From Daphnia carinata (taxonomy: Eukaryota; Arthropoda; Branchiopoda; Diplostraca; Daphniidae), in assembly GCF_022539665.2 (NCBI RefSeq), contig NC_081334.1, positions 2,852,001 through 2,916,000 on the forward strand: a stretch of DNA of 64,000 bases, in the 5' to 3' direction. The notes beneath the pieces were generated by a model. That model was not told where the DNA came from and ran no database searches. It saw only the letters and a program-made list of their open reading frames with translations. Each line of letters opens with the position of its first letter. The first letter of the stretch is position 1. A program made the translations under genes and the position numbers. This document shows, piece by piece, positions 1 through 10,500 of this stretch.

Positions 1-835
1 TGCCAGCTGTCAAACACAAAGCCTAGTAGCATATTATGGCTTTTGCTTTCAATCATGTGATAAAATTATTCATTTAGAGGTATAAGACATGTATTTTGCT
101 ACTAGGATCCATTTAGTCTCATTCTACTTTCAAGGGATAACTCGTGAAACTTTATTTGCAAAGTATAGAAGCTGTGACAGTGAGAAAAATTTTATCGTTT
201 GAATACCTTCGTCTGATTTTGCAGCACTTTATCCACTCACCAACTGTTAGGTTGTATCTGACAAATGTGATTTGTACCTCTGTGATCATGTGGCCAAGAA
301 AAATCGCCACTGCTTCAGTAGTCCTCCTGCCATTTGTACCTAACCGACCAACACACAGAGACATGGACCTCAAAACTTTTTTCCTGTGGTATTTTAAATT
401 TCTTTCTTAATCTAAATGACTTTTCTTTACATTTAATATCCCCTCAGAGGACTGCAAAGCTTTACTTTCTTCTTCGTAATTCCTGGCCCCACAATCTTTT
501 TAGTCTTCGAGTAACAGCTGTAAGTCAAATAGCCATCTCTGTTATAGTTTCACCAACAACGTTTACTTTTACTTCTACCGTTTAGAGCTAGGGCATTTTC
601 CCTTTTCGTCCCATGTAAAAAGACCTTCAAGATTCCGGTCTCTAAGTATTAACTCTCTCAAGCCATCTAAACGTAAGTTTCCATTTGCCCATTCAAATGT
701 AATATTGTAATATCGTTGTTTGTTATTTAGATAACGCCATGACAGTAAAATGAAAAAAAAGTGATGGAATGCCGAATAGCAAATAAGCAGTGGCCTGTAG
801 AAGATCATCGTGGAACATCGTGCAAAATGTTGTTG
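1..835. other. Unassigned AT-rich sequence
   Basis: No gene is recognisable here. A minus-strand reading frame from about 745 down to a stop near 585 reads like protein in its final 50 codons (it contains YYNITFEWANGNLRLDGLRE). It has no visible start, splice acceptor or family match, so it could be a transposon or gene remnant, or chance. Confidence 0.3.
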
Positions 836-837
836 TA

Positions 838-1135
838 TGGCCCGCCTTCGCCTCGCCCGTCGCCCCTTCTTCGCCTCGTGGTCGCGCCGTCTTCGCCTAG
901 CCCGTCGTCCCTTCTTCGCCTCGCCCGTCACCCCATCTTCGCATCGCCCGTCGCCCTGTCTTCGCCTCGTGGTCCCGCCGTCTTCGCCTCGCCCGACGCC
1001 CCGTCTTCGCCTCATGGTCACGCCGTCTTCGCCTCGCCGGTCGTCCCGTCTCCGCCTCGCCCGTCGCCCCGCCTTCGCCTCATGGTCACGCCGTCATCGC
1101 CTCCCCTATCGCCCCTTCGTCACCTCGTGGTCGCC
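838..1135. repeat. GC-rich 21-bp minisatellite
   Basis: About 14 imperfect head-to-tail copies of a 21-base unit close to CTTCGCCTCGCCCGTCGCCC, with variants that read TCGTGG or TCATGG in the middle. Because the unit is a multiple of three and lacks stop codons, several frames stay open on both strands. The resulting Arg/Ala/Ser/Pro-rich reading frames are artefacts of the repeat. GC content is far above the flanks. Confidence 0.85.
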
Positions 1136-1189
1136 TCGTCTTCGTGGTATGGTTGTGTTTTGTTTTATGTTGTATTATGTTTTGCGAAT

Positions 1190-1505
1190 TAACACGTTGG
1201 CTGCCACCCACCCACCTTGATCCCCTTTTTTTTGTAGCTTGACAGGGACGGGCCGCGCTGTTCTGCTCCATGGTTTATCTGCCATGGGGTGGAGCAGCGC
1301 CACTGCCCAAGATTGGCCGAATGGCCCCAAAGGCAATGCACCATTAGGGAATCCCTTGAACGAGACGGCGATGTAGACCTGGGGTGTGCATTCCCGTAAA
1401 GGTCTCATCGCCGTTTCAGCCCGGCCCACCCGGCCCCCTTGGTCGCTATCCCTTTGATAGCGACAGTAGCGATTGTAGATAGGTGGCGTGGCAGCCAACG
1501 TGTTA
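1190..1505. mobile_element. Fold-back/MITE-like element with 18-bp perfect terminal inverted repeats
   Basis: The 18 bases TAACACGTTGGCTGCCAC at 1190-1207 recur as an exact reverse complement at 1488-1505. Inside, a second inverted pair is visible: GACGGCGATG near 1362 against CATCGCCGTTTC near 1407, flanking a short loop. The element is about 316 bases, is GC-rich and has no coding capacity. No clear target-site duplication is seen, so the superfamily is left open. Confidence 0.65.
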
Positions 1506-1678
1506 GTTTAAGTGTATTTGTGTATGTATTGTATGTTGTGTACTGTATTTTGAAATGTATGTAATAGTGGTGGATATGTGGGTGGAAGGAGGGACAATAA
1601 AAACGATTTTACACTATTTACTTATGTATTTTTTATTCAGCTATACATACTAGACTAGACTTTGAACCAGACTTCTTA

Positions 1679-1742
1679 CAGGGATCGAACCCTGAATCTT
1701 CGGCATATCGCGCCGATGCTCTACCAATGAGCCACGAATCGT
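1679..1742 (-). repeat. tRNA-like module T1 (copy 1)
   Basis: On the minus strand the sequence contains TGGCTCATTGGTAGAGCATC, which resembles a pol III A box and D arm. It is followed about 25 bases later by GGTTCGATCCC, an excellent B box/T-arm match. The acceptor stem does not pair well and there is no clean anticodon arm, so it looks like a tRNA-derived SINE head or tRNA pseudogene. Confidence 0.6.
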
Positions 1743-1859
1743 TGAACGTGTTGTTGGCTTTATTCAAGTCGCTTGCGGACTTGCATTTACACCTAGAATA
1801 AAAATGAAATGAAATATTCTTTTCTACATTTATTCTCCTTCATTTTTATACATCTACTA

Positions 1860-1920
1860 AGGTTTGAACCCAGGGTAACAGGTATCGCAGCTAAAGGCTC
1901 TACCACAGAGCTATGGACCC
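1860..1920 (-). repeat. tRNA-like module T2 (copy 1)
   Basis: The minus strand reads CCATAGCTCTGTGGTAGAGC (A box-like), then GGGTTCAAACC (B box-like). The same module recurs on the plus strand at 61849-61912. A paired acceptor stem is lacking, so it is read as tRNA-derived repeat sequence, not a working tRNA gene. Confidence 0.55.
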
Positions 1921-2018
1921 TATAAAATCAATAGAAAGATAAATATATGTCAAAGACTGCATAAACATCCTAGACGATAACATATGATATGCGATAATAA
2001 AAAACGTATATATAACTC

Positions 2019-2084
2019 GTGGCTCGATGTTAGAGCATCGGCGTTGCACGCTAAATGACTGGGGATCGGTTCCCATACGAGTAA
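2019..2084 (+). repeat. tRNA-like module T3 (copy 1)
   Basis: The plus strand reads GTGGCTCGATGTTAGAGCAT, followed by GGGGATCGGTTCCC and an end (ACGAG) that can pair with the start (CTCGT). It is the most tRNA-shaped of the three modules, but its B box is altered (GGATCGGTTCC). It is mirrored at 61683-61747. Confidence 0.5.
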
Positions 2085-2398
2085 AACAAAATATAAATAC
2101 AAAATTACTTCAGAAAATATTCAGGTATTACACGCTGTTCCTTGAATCTAAGTTGAAGATAAGAGTGAGAAGTGTAATAAATAATAATTGAATACTTACA
2201 AATAAACGATAAACCAATGGAGTACTTACCATCAAAGGTGGCATAAACATTAAAGTTGAATTGAGCATACCAAATAAAAAAAAATTGGTAAATATAATGT
2301 AACACAACGAACACAGACAATGAAAGAAACAACTTTTGGAAAAAATATTTTATAAAAAAAATTTTATTGACAATTCTCTGCACATTAAAATTATTTTT

Positions 2399-2783
2399 GC
2401 AACTTTAAAAAGGCACAATAGCCCTTTCAAAAGTTGCCGTCAACCCAGGCAGGGGGAGACACTGCCTTGTTGACCCACCGGGGAGATTACCCGGTGATTG
2501 GCTAAGAGAAGCCGGAAGAAGAGCTGAAGATTTGGAACATTTTTACAGGAGCGATTAACCTTTAGTTCGGATTTGTGGGTAGCCACATCGCCCTCCGTGA
2601 ACACATCCTCGGACTAAGCGGCACCCCACGTCCCCTTTCCGGCCAGAGCCCTCCAAACCTCGGTATATGTTGTTTTTATATATACCGTACAGTAGGGGCA
2701 TGACCCCCTACGGGCTTATTACGAGTCAAGGGGAAACGGGGCTACGGAAAGGAAGGGAGCCCAGATATGCACTTCAATTTTTT
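2399..2783 (+). other. Hairpin-rich conserved island, copy 1 (candidate structured RNA)
   Basis: This GC-rich segment inside an AT-rich repeat contains a run of potential hairpins. They are GCAACTTT..AAAGTTGC with inner AAAGG/CCCTTT, AGGCAG/CTGCCT around a GGGGAGACA loop, CACCGGG/CCCGGTG around GAGATTA, GGTATAT/ATATACC, and GTAGGGG/CCCCTAC. It ends in a T run usable as a pol III terminator. It has no open reading frame and matches no ncRNA family I can recall (snRNA, 7SL, 7SK and 5S were considered). Two further copies are at 61040-61422 (minus) and 62307-62692 (plus). Confidence 0.5.
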
Positions 2784-3227
2784 AAATATAAAATACCGTC
2801 TCGGGAATCCAAATAAAGTATAGAAATGTCATGTCATCCATCCAATCATTACAATTTATTCAGTGTCTTGCCCCAACCAAGAATCTTTTCAGATCCAATG
2901 TTACTTTTAACCTATGCTGAGAAAAGAAAAACAACACCATTAAGCATCTCAATTGTTGTTCATGTTACTTACATGACTTATAGATTCAACTTCTGGCAGA
3001 AGCTTGGGAAATGCCATACAAATTGCAGATGAAAATCATTGTATAAGGCTCTTGAATGATAAAATAGCACCCCTAGAATGTTGCATTGTTGATAGTTGTG
3101 TTCCCAGTATGCTGAAAATCCTTTCCTATTGGATAAATTTTTTTTGTAGATTAGACACAGTTGGCAAAAAGGAGGAGAAATGCTTCGTCATAAATTCAAA
3201 TTTTTTTCAAGAAAATTCCTTTCATAC

Positions 3228-3405
3228 CTAAAGAGTCCATGTATGATGTTCATCACTGCAATGCCAGCAAAGTGAAACATCTTTAGGGCCATTTAAGTAC
3301 CCAGCTTCACCAACACTCTGAACGTAAAGGACAAGTTGTTCTTTAGCCAGAGAAGCAGAATTATTAGAGGCTTCTAGCTGTGACAGAACCATGAAGGATT
3401 CTATG
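3228..3405 (-). pseudogene. Remnant of terminal exon of an unidentified gene (copy 1)
   Basis: The minus strand encodes a frame ending in a stop at 3228-3230. It contains LEASNNSASLAKEQLVLYVQ and CWHCSDEHHTWTL, nearly identical to the exon at about 60420-60595. Here the exon is detached from the rest of the gene because the repeat copy is truncated. The protein family is not recognised. Confidence 0.55.
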
Positions 3406-4108
3406 AGGATTGTACCGGATTTATTAACACAAGATGATACTTCTCATTAGACAATTTGCATTACTCTAGTACTTTACCTCATACCTTAACAGTAATGCAC
3501 TCTCAGTGTTTTTTCAACTACAGGCCAACTCTTCCATCCTGTAACACTTCCAGATTTGACTTGATCCCCTGCTAAAATTCTGTGAATGCAAAATAATAGC
3601 ATTAAAAATACTTTTTCGATAGACAAAAAACCGAGAAGTACCTAATCCATGTTTGATGTTGAACTCGTGTCATTTCTGGGTTTCTGTACCACACCCATTT
3701 TCAGCAGTCTTTATGGTAATATTAATCAAAGCCACATGTCCCACTATGAAATGGGTGTTGAAAAGCAAATAAAAACCTGTTGAGATGGATACCAGGAGAA
3801 TCAGAATAGATCTCAATCAACTTCAGTTATTCTTTTCCCTATAATACTTAGTGACATAGCATAATAGATATACCTGCCTCAATTCGGAACCATGGACCAA
3901 CGGAAAAGAACACAGAAATGTAGCTGTGAAAGCAGATCACTTTAGAACATATGATCAGGTATAGATCATCTAAGAGGAAACCTAAAATGCAAAGACAAAA
4001 ATATTGGGCATAATTGCAGTTTACCAAACATAGTAGCAAAATAAAATAATTGTCAAAGAAAGACATATGCACACTTGGTTGACGAACGGGTAAGTCTGAT
4101 GCAATGTA

Positions 4109-4275
4109 TGGCAATCCATTTTACCCCCGACCCCTCCCCGCCCCCTCCAAAATAAAATAAAAATATCGGCCTTACTTTCTGTTTTACTGCTACCCACCGG
4201 TAGATGGCGACAGCAGTGAAATAGAAAAAAAAGGCCGAAATTGTTTTTTTTTTTGGGGGGTAAAACAGATTGCCA
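4109..4275. mobile_element. MITE with TA target duplication and nested inverted repeats
   Basis: The element starts TGGCAATCCATTTTAC and ends GTAAAACAGATTGCCA, imperfect terminal inverted repeats, with TA on each side (4107-4108 and 4276-4277). Inside, ATCGGCCTT pairs with AAGGCCGAA, and TGTTTTACTGCT pairs with AGCAGTGAAATA around a central loop. The whole element can therefore fold back. TA duplication plus these ends fits a Tc1/mariner-type non-autonomous element. It has no coding capacity. Confidence 0.75.
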
Positions 4276-4384
4276 TAACAGTGTAGGCTTTTGTAAACGC
4301 GTAATAGGAATATTTTCTGAATTAATTCTGAATGCCTCTTGTAGTGTTGAGAAGATAGTCATGTGTCAAGGGAATGTGGTGGAA

Positions 4385-5013
4385 AGGAGGTGGTGGTGAT
4401 GGCGGCATCGGCAATCGGATTGGCACAAGGTTAGTGTTTTCTTGCCTTTTAAGTGTGCTTGCTTTAATGTGGTTTTATTCAACAGTGTGGACAAGAGGGA
4501 TATTTACCACAGAGTGTCCACAAGCCTGACGGGGTGGTGGTAGTGGAGTAACAAAGTAAGGTAAAAGTATGGAAATATGTATGCAAACTTAACTCCATTG
4601 TTTTACCCTTAGTGTCATGAAGCTTGGCACACTACGAAAGACTACACGAAACTATTCAATGAATTGATTGAAGATGGAAAGCTGGGTGAACATTACATTC
4701 TGGAAGCTGTGACTTGCAATGAAAAGGAACTGTTTAAGGGCATCGTCTGTGGGGAAGGCTTTAACAATTTTGATGAAGCCTTTGTCCTGGTAAGCCATTC
4801 TTCGAAACTGTATTTTATGATTGAAAATATGTATTGTGTTTGCTTTAGGTTACAAGAAAAGATGTACCTTAATACATAACATCATTCGAACAAGCCGGCC
4901 TGCACTCAATACTACTTCAGAACATTAAGAATTCTGCATACACAAAACTTACACCTGTACAGAAAGCTTCAGTTGCAGTTATTCTCGCCAAGGGAGATTT
5001 GTTTGCTTGTGCA
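4385..5013 (+). pseudogene. vas: Vasa/DDX4-type DEAD-box helicase fragment, decayed
   Basis: Four exon-like blocks carry the N-terminal half of a vasa-like germline helicase. They are a Gly-rich stretch (to 4429, then a GT donor), a CCHC zinc-knuckle remnant (from 4485, CGQEGY.., frameshifted before ECPQARGGG), the linker block 4612-4789 (ELFKGIVCGEGFNNFDEAF), and 4849-5013. The last matches the Q-motif region (FEQAGLHSILLQNIK, then TPVQKASVAVILAKGDLFAC). An in-frame TAA (KDVP-stop) and the frameshift kill it. The sequence stops before motif I (GSGKT). The intron 4790-4848 keeps GTAAGC and a TTTAG acceptor, so the copy arose from DNA, not from mRNA. An intact parent gene should exist elsewhere. 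Confidence 0.8.
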
Positions 5014-5159
5014 TCATTTTATTTAATTTTTGTTTAAGGAAACAGTTCAATAGAATACTTTATATTATAGTTTTCTACTGTTCATCCGGTATTATTGTTT
5101 TTACTGTATCGCATACCTACACAGGCATCAAAATGCCAAACTATGTACGTAAGGACAGT

Positions 5160-5235
5160 TAAGGCATAATGGTAGCATGTTGTCCTGCAGTGCGAAAGGT
5201 CTGCGGTTCGAATCCTATAATGGTTAATATTGCTT
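5160..5235 (+). repeat. tRNA-like module
   Basis: The plus strand reads GGCATAATGGTAGCATG, then GCGGTTCGAATCC, a near-perfect B box. It lacks a convincing acceptor stem and does not lie in the composite repeat, so it is a separate tRNA-derived element. Confidence 0.5.
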
Positions 5236-5369
5236 GGCGAGGTCGTCCATGAAAAAATCTGGGGCTTACCGACCATCCAGTCGTTGAGAAGAATGCATTT
5301 TTTCTTTTTTTTGCCATTTTTCGTTATTTCGACAAATAAAAGTTTGTTGTAAAGAAAAAAAGCACCTGG

Positions 5370-5437
5370 CGAATCCGAGTACTGAACCCTAGACTTTGGA
5401 CTTCTGAAGCCGATGCTCTACCATTGAGCTATTTCAC
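5370..5437 (-). repeat. tRNA-like module
   Basis: The minus strand reads ATAGCTCAATGGTAGAGCAT, followed by GGGTTCAGTACTC, a weakened B box. It is close in sequence to module T1 of the composite repeat and faces the tRNA-like module at 5160 tail to tail. Confidence 0.5.
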
Positions 5438-5506
5438 ATATCTAAGTGATACTATTACTAATAGTGAATTTAGGAATGCCTGTTGGACTTAGAAAAAAAA
5501 AAGCAA

Positions 5507-5658
5507 GCTTCCTTTTCGTTGCCTGACCATTCACTGGCTCAGAACATCGAAACCAAGACCCAGGCCAAAAAAAATGAGTGCTTACCTTTCTTTGCCTGTA
5601 CCAATGTTCAGGCAAATGCTTGGCTGGCAAGGAGCATCGAAGCCAGGACCCAGGCCAC
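5507..5658. repeat. Tandem duplication, ~75-bp unit
   Basis: Two diverged direct copies (about 5507-5568 and 5583-5658) share TTTGCCTG-type starts and the core CATCGAA-CCA-GACCCAGGCCA. No coding meaning is evident. The remaining sequence up to 5970 shows nothing recognisable. Confidence 0.5.
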
Positions 5659-5977
5659 TTGACTTTCCGAATACCAATATCTAAATATACCCGAAAACCA
5701 ATTTTTTCTCTTACGGCGTCAGCCGTACGTCAAAATATACAATTTTTTGCAGATGTTTTTTTTTCCTTTTCCATTTTTTTCTGTTTGCCAATTACTTGTG
5801 GTGGCAATGACGCATTTAGAAACGAAACAAAAAATTACTTTCACCACAGCATCAAATCCAGTTCAGACCAAGTTGTGTATTTGACAACCACAAAAGGGCA
5901 GCACGACACCACACGAGGAGCAGACGACACGAACGCAAAATAAAATGTATAAGCAGCTTCCGATGAAATTTATCCTA

Positions 5978-5983
5978 TTTATT
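5978..5983 (-). terminator. Candidate polyadenylation signal of the PH-domain gene
   Basis: AATAAA on the minus strand, about 470 bases downstream of the stop at 6455. No GU-rich element was verified, so this is a candidate only. Confidence 0.35.
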
Positions 5984-6454
5984 GCTAACTGCAAAAACAA
6001 AACTGAAAAAAAGCAAATCAAAAATGTAACATTAAAAACGCCCAAAAAAAAACAACACTTTAATAATTCGAACTAAAAGAATGGGAGATGGACCAAAATA
6101 AAATAAATAAATAAAGTCGATTGGAAGAACGTTGTTGCTGGAACTGAAATTTGGAATTAGTCGATGTTATACCAAAAGTGTGAAAACCAGTTGAAATTTA
6201 GATTATAAATTCTGCCAGAAAAACATTGTCATATTATATAGCAATCGCATACGCGGGAACCTCCCAAATAGGTTCACCTGTTATTCTTTTCAGACCCTTT
6301 TCCCCTATTAGCATACTTGTCACAATGGACACCTTGAAATAGAATCCACCGGGAATTTTTCCTTGGATTAGCTAAACACATCAGTCTCTCAAAAAGTTAA
6401 AACAAAAATAATGGTTGAGGCCTATGGTCAAAAACTGAATCGAAATCGCCGGTT

Positions 6455-7565
6455 CTAGGATGTCGTCATAGAATGTGGTGAATTTTGATTAAAATCCGAC
6501 GTCGGTAGAACAAACGACGGGCCATTACTGCCCTTCTTTCGCGTTTTAGTCTTCAATGTGCTCGTAGCAGCAGGCAGGGCAACATCGTCGGGATCAGTTG
6601 TAGGGGAAGTCGCATACGTCGTGGTCGGCCCGAATGAAATCGATTTGTTTCCGTTCTTATTGACACCTTCGCTGCGGAAGGAGGACTTCATCTTTGCTGG
6701 TGCTAGTTCGCACGCCGGCAATCCCATAGGCGCAGATTTGGTTAACAGGGCAGCGAAATCGAATGTGGGCGGGATATGAAGTTGAGGAACGGGCGCCAAA
6801 GGCGGCAGTTTGCCGGCAGCCGGCCGTTGGGAAGAGAAATGATGTCCACTCGTATCCGCTGTCAGTCCAGCCTGCTGCTGGAAGCTCATCATCATCATAC
6901 CGGGCGGATGAGGCGTCATCGGACTGAGACAAAGCGGATCTGCCAGCAGTGAATCCGACTGCTGTTGACGGAGCTGACTCAGCAACGATTGGCAGTCATT
7001 TTCCAGTCGCCGGAAGTCGCGCTCGGCGTCCGACGCCGATTTCAGCGCTTCATTGGCCCTCTGCTGCAACTGCTGCGCTTCCTAATGAAATAACGTCTTC
7101 GAATATCATCCTCTGATTACAATGATATTAGCTTTAATGTCGTAATCGTGTTATCGCATCGACATGATATGTCGGAATAGACGTGTATCGATTGGTTAGC
7201 GTGCGTGTTAGTCAAAGATAAAAAAAAAAGAAAACAAGAAATTTGTTAGTTTCATTTTTTTTTTTTTTAAAGAGGTCCACATAATTCTTTCTTGTTATGA
7301 ACATATTCCTCTTCATTTTTGTTAGTTTTTTTTTGCCACTTTCAAACTACAACATGCAACGATATGGATGTTAAAACCGAAAAACACAAGCACCAGCAGC
7401 TCATGACGTCATCACAATAAAATTCACTCCCCTTTTTTTTTCGTGTTCTGCGTGCCTTATACAGACAAGTTAGCGTGGCAGATATTATTCGATCGTGATG
7501 GCCACGAACAGCGAAAAAAAAAGAACAGCCGGTGCTACACGCCATATACGTACAATCTGATAAGC

Positions 7566-7597
<32 letters not shown>

Positions 7598-10500
7598 CGT
7601 GCCTACTTTCACGAGACCTGTCCGGACTTGGTACTTACACGGCACGTTCGCAAATGCGGTCTGAGTGCGTACGGCAAATGGATAAGAACACGAAATCGTC
7701 ATAAACGGCTTGGGATCGAAGACAAACAATCGCCACTGGGATATTTTAAAACACTCCCGGGGACGAATTCAACAGAAAAAAACGATTGTTCTACATGTCG
7801 AGAAATGAGGGATGAAACAATTGGGATCCTATACGCTCCGTTATTGATTCGTTGTTCGTTGGAGAATGTGCCCAGCTGACGTCTTTTTGCTGTAGGCTTA
7901 GCCGGGTTTTATAAAGTGCTCCGCAAAATATCGAAAGTTCAAGTGTAGTGGAATAACGTCTTGAAATCCTCGTGAATCATTGAAAAGAGAGTCTTTGAAT
8001 TTTGAAGAGGGGGGAATATGTTGGCTTTTTTCTTTTTTGTTACTTCGAAATGAATGAATTCCATTTTTTTTTAAGAATCGCAAGCAGACGACGCGGGTAA
8101 GACAGAAGAAATTGACATCGTCTGCTTTTGACGTATATGTCCCTCCCTCGAAAACAAATGACGATTGAAAATAGATGATTGAAATAAACCTGATGAGAGG
8201 TGATATGTCATCGGAATAATTAGCAGGAAGGATTCGCTCTGTCGCTGTTTCTTTCAAATCTTTACTTGTAAACTTAAGGGAAGATTCTAGTTTTGCTTAC
8301 CATTCCCACCGCTCCTTTATCCTCTCTGTGGAAACACACAAAAAACAAAATGGAAACTAATCACCGCCATTAAAGAGAAAAGCAAAAAAAAACAAAACAT
8401 GCAAACATCTCACTGACACACTATCCGCTTTTCCTGAAGAAAATGGGCGTGGTGGGTTTCGTTGGGACACAGCTGACTCTTGTTGTCTGGCATTAGGGTT
8501 AATCAGACACTAGGGTTAGACATACGCTCACACACACATACACACTAAATCAACAGTCGTTAGTGGCAAACGGGTGTGCCTGTGTGGAGAAAGACACGTA
8601 CACACTGGGCCAAAAATGGGGGAAGAAAGAGCGGGGAGGGTGAGGAAAAAAAAAACCAAAAACAAATGAAACACGAAAAAAAGAAGAAAAACATGATTCG
8701 ATTTGGCAAGAATGTCCAGACAAAAAAGGGGGAGGGGGGGAGAGAAGAAGTCGTCAATAAATCGCCTTGGGATGTTAGTTCAAAAGCGGATTAATTATTC
8801 ATTTTCAATTTGTATAAAATTATTGTCTGCCTGAATTAACCTTGACGGCTCCGTTGATCTGACGCTCCATGTTGACCACCTGCGACTGCATTTTGATGAC
8901 TTTGTCCGATACGCTTCCGGCGGCGCTCTGGACTGTTGTCAAGTTCTCCTGTAGCCAGCCCATATCGCGTCGCGACGCTCCGAAATCCGCCTCCAGTCCG
9001 CAGAGTGTTGTTTTGATGGCGGCCGTCTGTTGGAGCAAGAGCTGGTATTGGTGCTGTAGGCCGGGCGGGTCATCGGCGCTGGTACTTCCGCAGCTGTAAG
9101 GCTGAACGGATCGCCGTTTGCCGGACGAGACGGGCCGTGGAGTCGAGCTGCTAGATCCGATGCTCATCCAGTGATTGTGAGCGGCCAATTGGCCAAACGA
9201 CGGGTGGCAAGCGAGAGACGGAGTGCTGGACGAGTGATGGATGGCCGGAATCTCGCACAGCGTCTCCACCGTCTCATCGTCCTCGTGCTGATCGGTCGGC
9301 TGAGCAAACGACATGTTCAAACTGTCGTCGCTCGAACTGTAGGCGTAGGCTGCGGCTCTCTTGTTCTGCTGGCCCGTGTCAAACGAGCGATTATGTTGCT
9401 GGCTAACGCGTCCCCTGGCCGGCTGGCTGCTTCTAAAAAAAAAAAAAAATAATTGAAAAAAGAGATATCGATTGATTATTAGATTGTATCGATTATTGGA
9501 AGATGCACACGTCTTCATTTCACTGCGAATTGAATTACACACAGCACTGGATGCTAATTCATCCGTGGCCATTTCCTGTCGTAAGAAAATAATTATTTTT
9601 TGAAACGGTTGCCATGGCAACTGGCAGAAGGCGGAATATAATGAGACTGAGATGAAGGGAAGAGTAAAAAAAAGAAAAATGCTGGAGGGGATATCCCAAT
9701 GTCAATACGGATGCCAACGAAGAGTATGTGTCTCTTGCCATTCGTGAGAGGCTTCATTGATTGCAATCGATGGCTGCCTTCCTCCCGCGTGCAGACTTGC
9801 ACACCAATCGCCTTCACGTCTCTCTTTCCCTCCACTCACGACCTTCCCTTTCAGGTATTGATTGGCATTTCGAGAGAGAGAGAGAGAGAGACGTTTTAAT
9901 ACGAGATAGAAAATCCCGGGCCATTCGAAACTCCCGTCCTATTTGTTCCTCGGCAATTCTGCGAGCATCACAAGGAGATGCCGAAGGATGGCATTCTTGC
10001 CGTCAGGCGAGTTTCTACGGCGCATTGATTTTGGCCCTGCGTGTTTACATCGCCGTTTGATGAATTGACATGAGATTGGCATCTGAAGAGCAGCTCGCGT
10101 TCATTAAGGGGGTTGCCAGTTAATTGAAGCGCGTGCATTGTGTTGTACCCGAAAACTTGCGCAAAATCAAATTACGGACAACACACGAGGAACATCTCAT
10201 ACAAGACGGAGAGTGCCAGACAAGGCGTGGCCAATAAAAAGAAAAAACAGGGAACAAAGGTTGAGAAGTTATGAGAAGGGGGGAAACACGTCATGCCGTC
10301 TAAGATATTACGTACATCTAATTGCACATTCCACACAACGGCGTATGTTGGCACAAATGCATTAAAAAATAATAAAAAGAAAAAGAAAACTTGCAGCAAA
10401 AGTACATGCTTCAAATTACACTGGATTAGTGGACTATATAAGAAGACACAACAAACAAACAAAAAAAAAAAACTAGGATCACAATGTCAAGTCAGAACTA

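Larger units (their letters stand above)
1675..3705. repeat. Composite repeat, copy 1 (tRNA-like modules + hairpin island + exon remnant)
   Basis: This block matches, base for base over long stretches, the reverse complement of about 60.1-62.1 kb. From about 2.11 kb on it also matches 62.10-63.60 kb in direct orientation. It holds three tRNA-like modules, then an AT-rich linker, the hairpin-rich island, and a remnant of the terminal exon of the gene fragment seen at 60.4-60.6 kb. Homology stops abruptly at about 3705, where the right-hand copies continue into further exons. It is therefore a truncated dispersed copy of a segment that includes non-repeat gene sequence. Confidence 0.85.

Noticed and set aside
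575-1220. Long open frames on both strands (Arg/Ala/Ser/Pro-rich)
   Set aside because: They are translations of the 21-bp minisatellite, which is a multiple of three without stops; no start context or family.
1679-2084. Functional tRNA genes
   Set aside because: A and B boxes are present but acceptor and anticodon arms do not pair properly, and the modules travel with a repeat.
2399-2783. Known snRNA, 7SL, 7SK, RNase P/MRP or 5S identity for the hairpin island
   Set aside because: Diagnostic conserved boxes of these RNAs, as far as I can recall them, are absent.
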